The notes under the pieces were generated by a model. The model searched no databases. It was not told the origin of the DNA and saw only the letters and a list, made by a program, of their open reading frames with translations. This document shows, one piece after another, positions 4,196 to 5,164 of a stretch of DNA of 5,164 bases. Position numbers and translations under genes: made by a program. This DNA is from a bacterium (GTDB lineage Bacteria > Patescibacteriota > Minisyncoccia > UBA6257 > UBA9933). The number at the start of each line of letters is the position of its first letter. The stretch's first letter is position 1. The stretch is from the NCBI GenBank assembly GCA_021817915.1, contig JAKAFV010000040.1, forward strand, positions 1 to 5,164, in the 5' to 3' direction.

Positions 4196-4528
4196 TTACG
4201 CCATTTTGATTTCAATGTCTACTCCTGCCGGTAAAGTTAAACTTGATAAAGCTTCAACTATCTTTTGGCTCGGAGTTAAAATGTCTATCAAGCGTTTATG
4301 GACGCGGAGTTCAAATTGCTCGCGCGAATTCTTATGGACAAAGGTTGAACGATTAACCGTGTATTTCCGAAATTCAGTCGGCAAAGGAATCGGCCCGACC
4401 ACTTCCGCGCCATTCCTTAAAGCGATGTCTATAATCTGCTTTAAAGAATTGTCTATCAGTTTGTGGTCGTACGATTTAACCCGCAACCTTATTTTGGCTT
4501 GTTCTAATTCTTCCTTTTTTTTGGCCAT
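4196..4528 (-). CDS. rpsJ: Small ribosomal subunit protein S10 (uS10, NusE)
   Basis: This encodes a 110-residue S10, a protein of the 30S head. In bacteria the same protein acts as NusE in transcription antitermination with NusB and NusG (family knowledge). The S10 signature is clear at [15 protein letters not shown]. It is followed by the [20 protein letters not shown] loop region and a VHKRLIDIL helix, and the protein ends with a typical [12 protein letters not shown]. Compared with the usual ~102-105 residues, the N-terminus carries a few extra charged residues (KKKEELEQ) before [11 protein letters not shown] chose the ATG at 4528. An in-frame TTG two codons upstream (4534) would add Met-Asp but has no better ribosome site, and neither start has a clear Shine-Dalgarno. 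The gene follows tuf by 23 bp and is followed at once by a terminator, so it groups with the str-type operon rather than with rplC. Confidence 0.97.
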   Translation of the reverse strand: MAKKKEELEQAKIRLRVKSYDHKLIDNSLKQIIDIALRNGAEVVGPIPLPTEFRKYTVNRSTFVHKNSREQFELRVHKRLIDILTPSQKIVEALSSLTLPAGVDIEIKMA

Positions 4529-4551
4529 GTCCAATGTGCTATTTTATATTT

Positions 4552-5164
4552 TTATTTTAAGATTTTTGTTACCGATCCCGCGCCAACCGTCTTTCCGCCT
4601 TCGCGAATGGCAAATCTTTGTTTTTCTTCCAAAGCGACCGGTGCTATAAGTTTAACAGTCAAATTTACGGTATCGCCCGGCATAACCATTTCAACGCCTT
4701 CCGGCAAAACGGCTTCTCCGGTAACATCGGTTGTCCTGATGTAGAATTGCGGTTTATAGCCCTTAAAGAACGGCGTATGCCTGCCTCCTTCTTCTTTGCT
4801 CAAGACATAAACTTCCGCTGTAAATTCAGAATGCGGAGTGACGCTTCCCGGCTTGGCAATAACCTGGCCGCGCTCAACGTCTTCTTTTTTAAGACCGCGG
4901 AGCAAAATTCCAACATTGTCTCCGGCTTTTCCTTCGTCAAGAAGCTTGTTGAACATTTCTATTCCGGTAACAACAGTTTTCTGCGTCGGCTTAATGCCGA
5001 TAACTTCGATTTCTTCATTTACTTTTACAATTCCTCTTTCAACTTTTCCGGTAACAACTGTTCCTCTTCCTTCAATAGAGAAAATGTCTTCAATCGGCAT
5101 CAAGAACGGCTTTTCGGTATCCCTGACCGGCTCCGGAATGTAATCATCAAGAGCTTTAATAAGT
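4552..5164 (-). CDS. tuf: Elongation factor Tu, C-terminal part (5' end outside window)
   Basis: This is the last 203 codons of EF-Tu, the GTPase that carries aminoacyl-tRNA to the ribosomal A site in the cytoplasm. The frame is open to the window edge, so the G domain and start codon lie beyond 5164. The fragment begins in the linker after the G domain ([15 protein letters not shown]). Domain 2 follows with the typical [13 protein letters not shown] stretch and an [14 protein letters not shown] segment. Domain 3 starts near fragment residue 110 and contains [33 protein letters not shown] and the closing [13 protein letters not shown] motif. These match the family closely, and the end (KILK) is at the usual place. 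It stops 23 bp before the rpsJ ATG with no terminator between, so the two genes are probably co-transcribed. An internal ATG at 5100 is not the gene start. Confidence 0.98.
   Translation of the reverse strand, partial: LIKALDDYIPEPVRDTEKPFLMPIEDIFSIEGRGTVVTGKVERGIVKVNEEIEVIGIKPTQKTVVTGIEMFNKLLDEGKAGDNVGILLRGLKKEDVERGQVIAKPGSVTPHSEFTAEVYVLSKEEGGRHTPFFKGYKPQFYIRTTDVTGEAVLPEGVEMVMPGDTVNLTVKLIAPVALEEKQRFAIREGGKTVGAGSVTKILK

Noticed and set aside
4529..4534. TTG start for rpsJ two codons upstream
   Set aside because: The ATG at 4528 gives a normal start (MAKKK) and the TTG has no better upstream context.
4068..4649. Plus-strand 193-codon ORF opposite rpsJ and tuf
   Set aside because: It is antisense to two clear conserved genes and has no recognisable domain; a shadow frame.

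Overview
The window holds minus-strand translation genes in the order tuf (3' part), rpsJ, a gap of about 650 bp, rplC, rplD, rplW, rplB, rpsS and rplV. This is the end of a str-type cluster followed by the first genes of the S10 cluster. The sequence is AT-rich. The reading frames are intact, and none of the seven complete genes has a convincing Shine-Dalgarno motif. Compact ribosomal proteins with extra basic tails and the lack of Shine-Dalgarno motifs suggest an uncultivated bacterium of the Patescibacteria/CPR type, possibly Parcubacteria. That assignment is inference from style; no marker here proves it.

Region by region, reading in the direction of transcription (right to left). 5164-4552 is EF-Tu domains 2 and 3. 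4528-4196 is S10, followed at once by a strong bidirectional intrinsic terminator (4159-4189). So tuf-rpsJ looks like the end of one transcription unit. The gap 4195-3547 is the most interesting part. A perfect sigma70-type promoter (TTGACA, 17 bp, TATAAT) sits just after the terminator. About 70 bp past its predicted start lies a very stable GC hairpin plus U-tract, so this promoter should produce an RNA of about 95 nt (a small RNA or an attenuated leader). Next come an 18-bp imperfect hairpin, a block full of palindromes and repeated motifs, a possible terminator, and a second good promoter (TTGACT, 17 bp, TATATT) that should drive rplC. A third, weaker promoter and a leader hairpin lie just before the rplC start.

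3546-122 is the packed L3-L4-L23-L2-S19-L22 block, whose products all go into the ribosome (five large-subunit proteins and S19). Most junctions are 2-11 nt. The exceptions are rplW-rplB and rpsS-rplV, each of which carries a head-to-head array of degenerate TACGAAT heptamers. A tandem TAGAAAT array spans the end of rplC. rplV encodes L22 with a charged C-terminal tail of about 65 residues. Where rpsC would be expected to follow, the last 121 bp hold only AT-rich DNA and a long hairpin.
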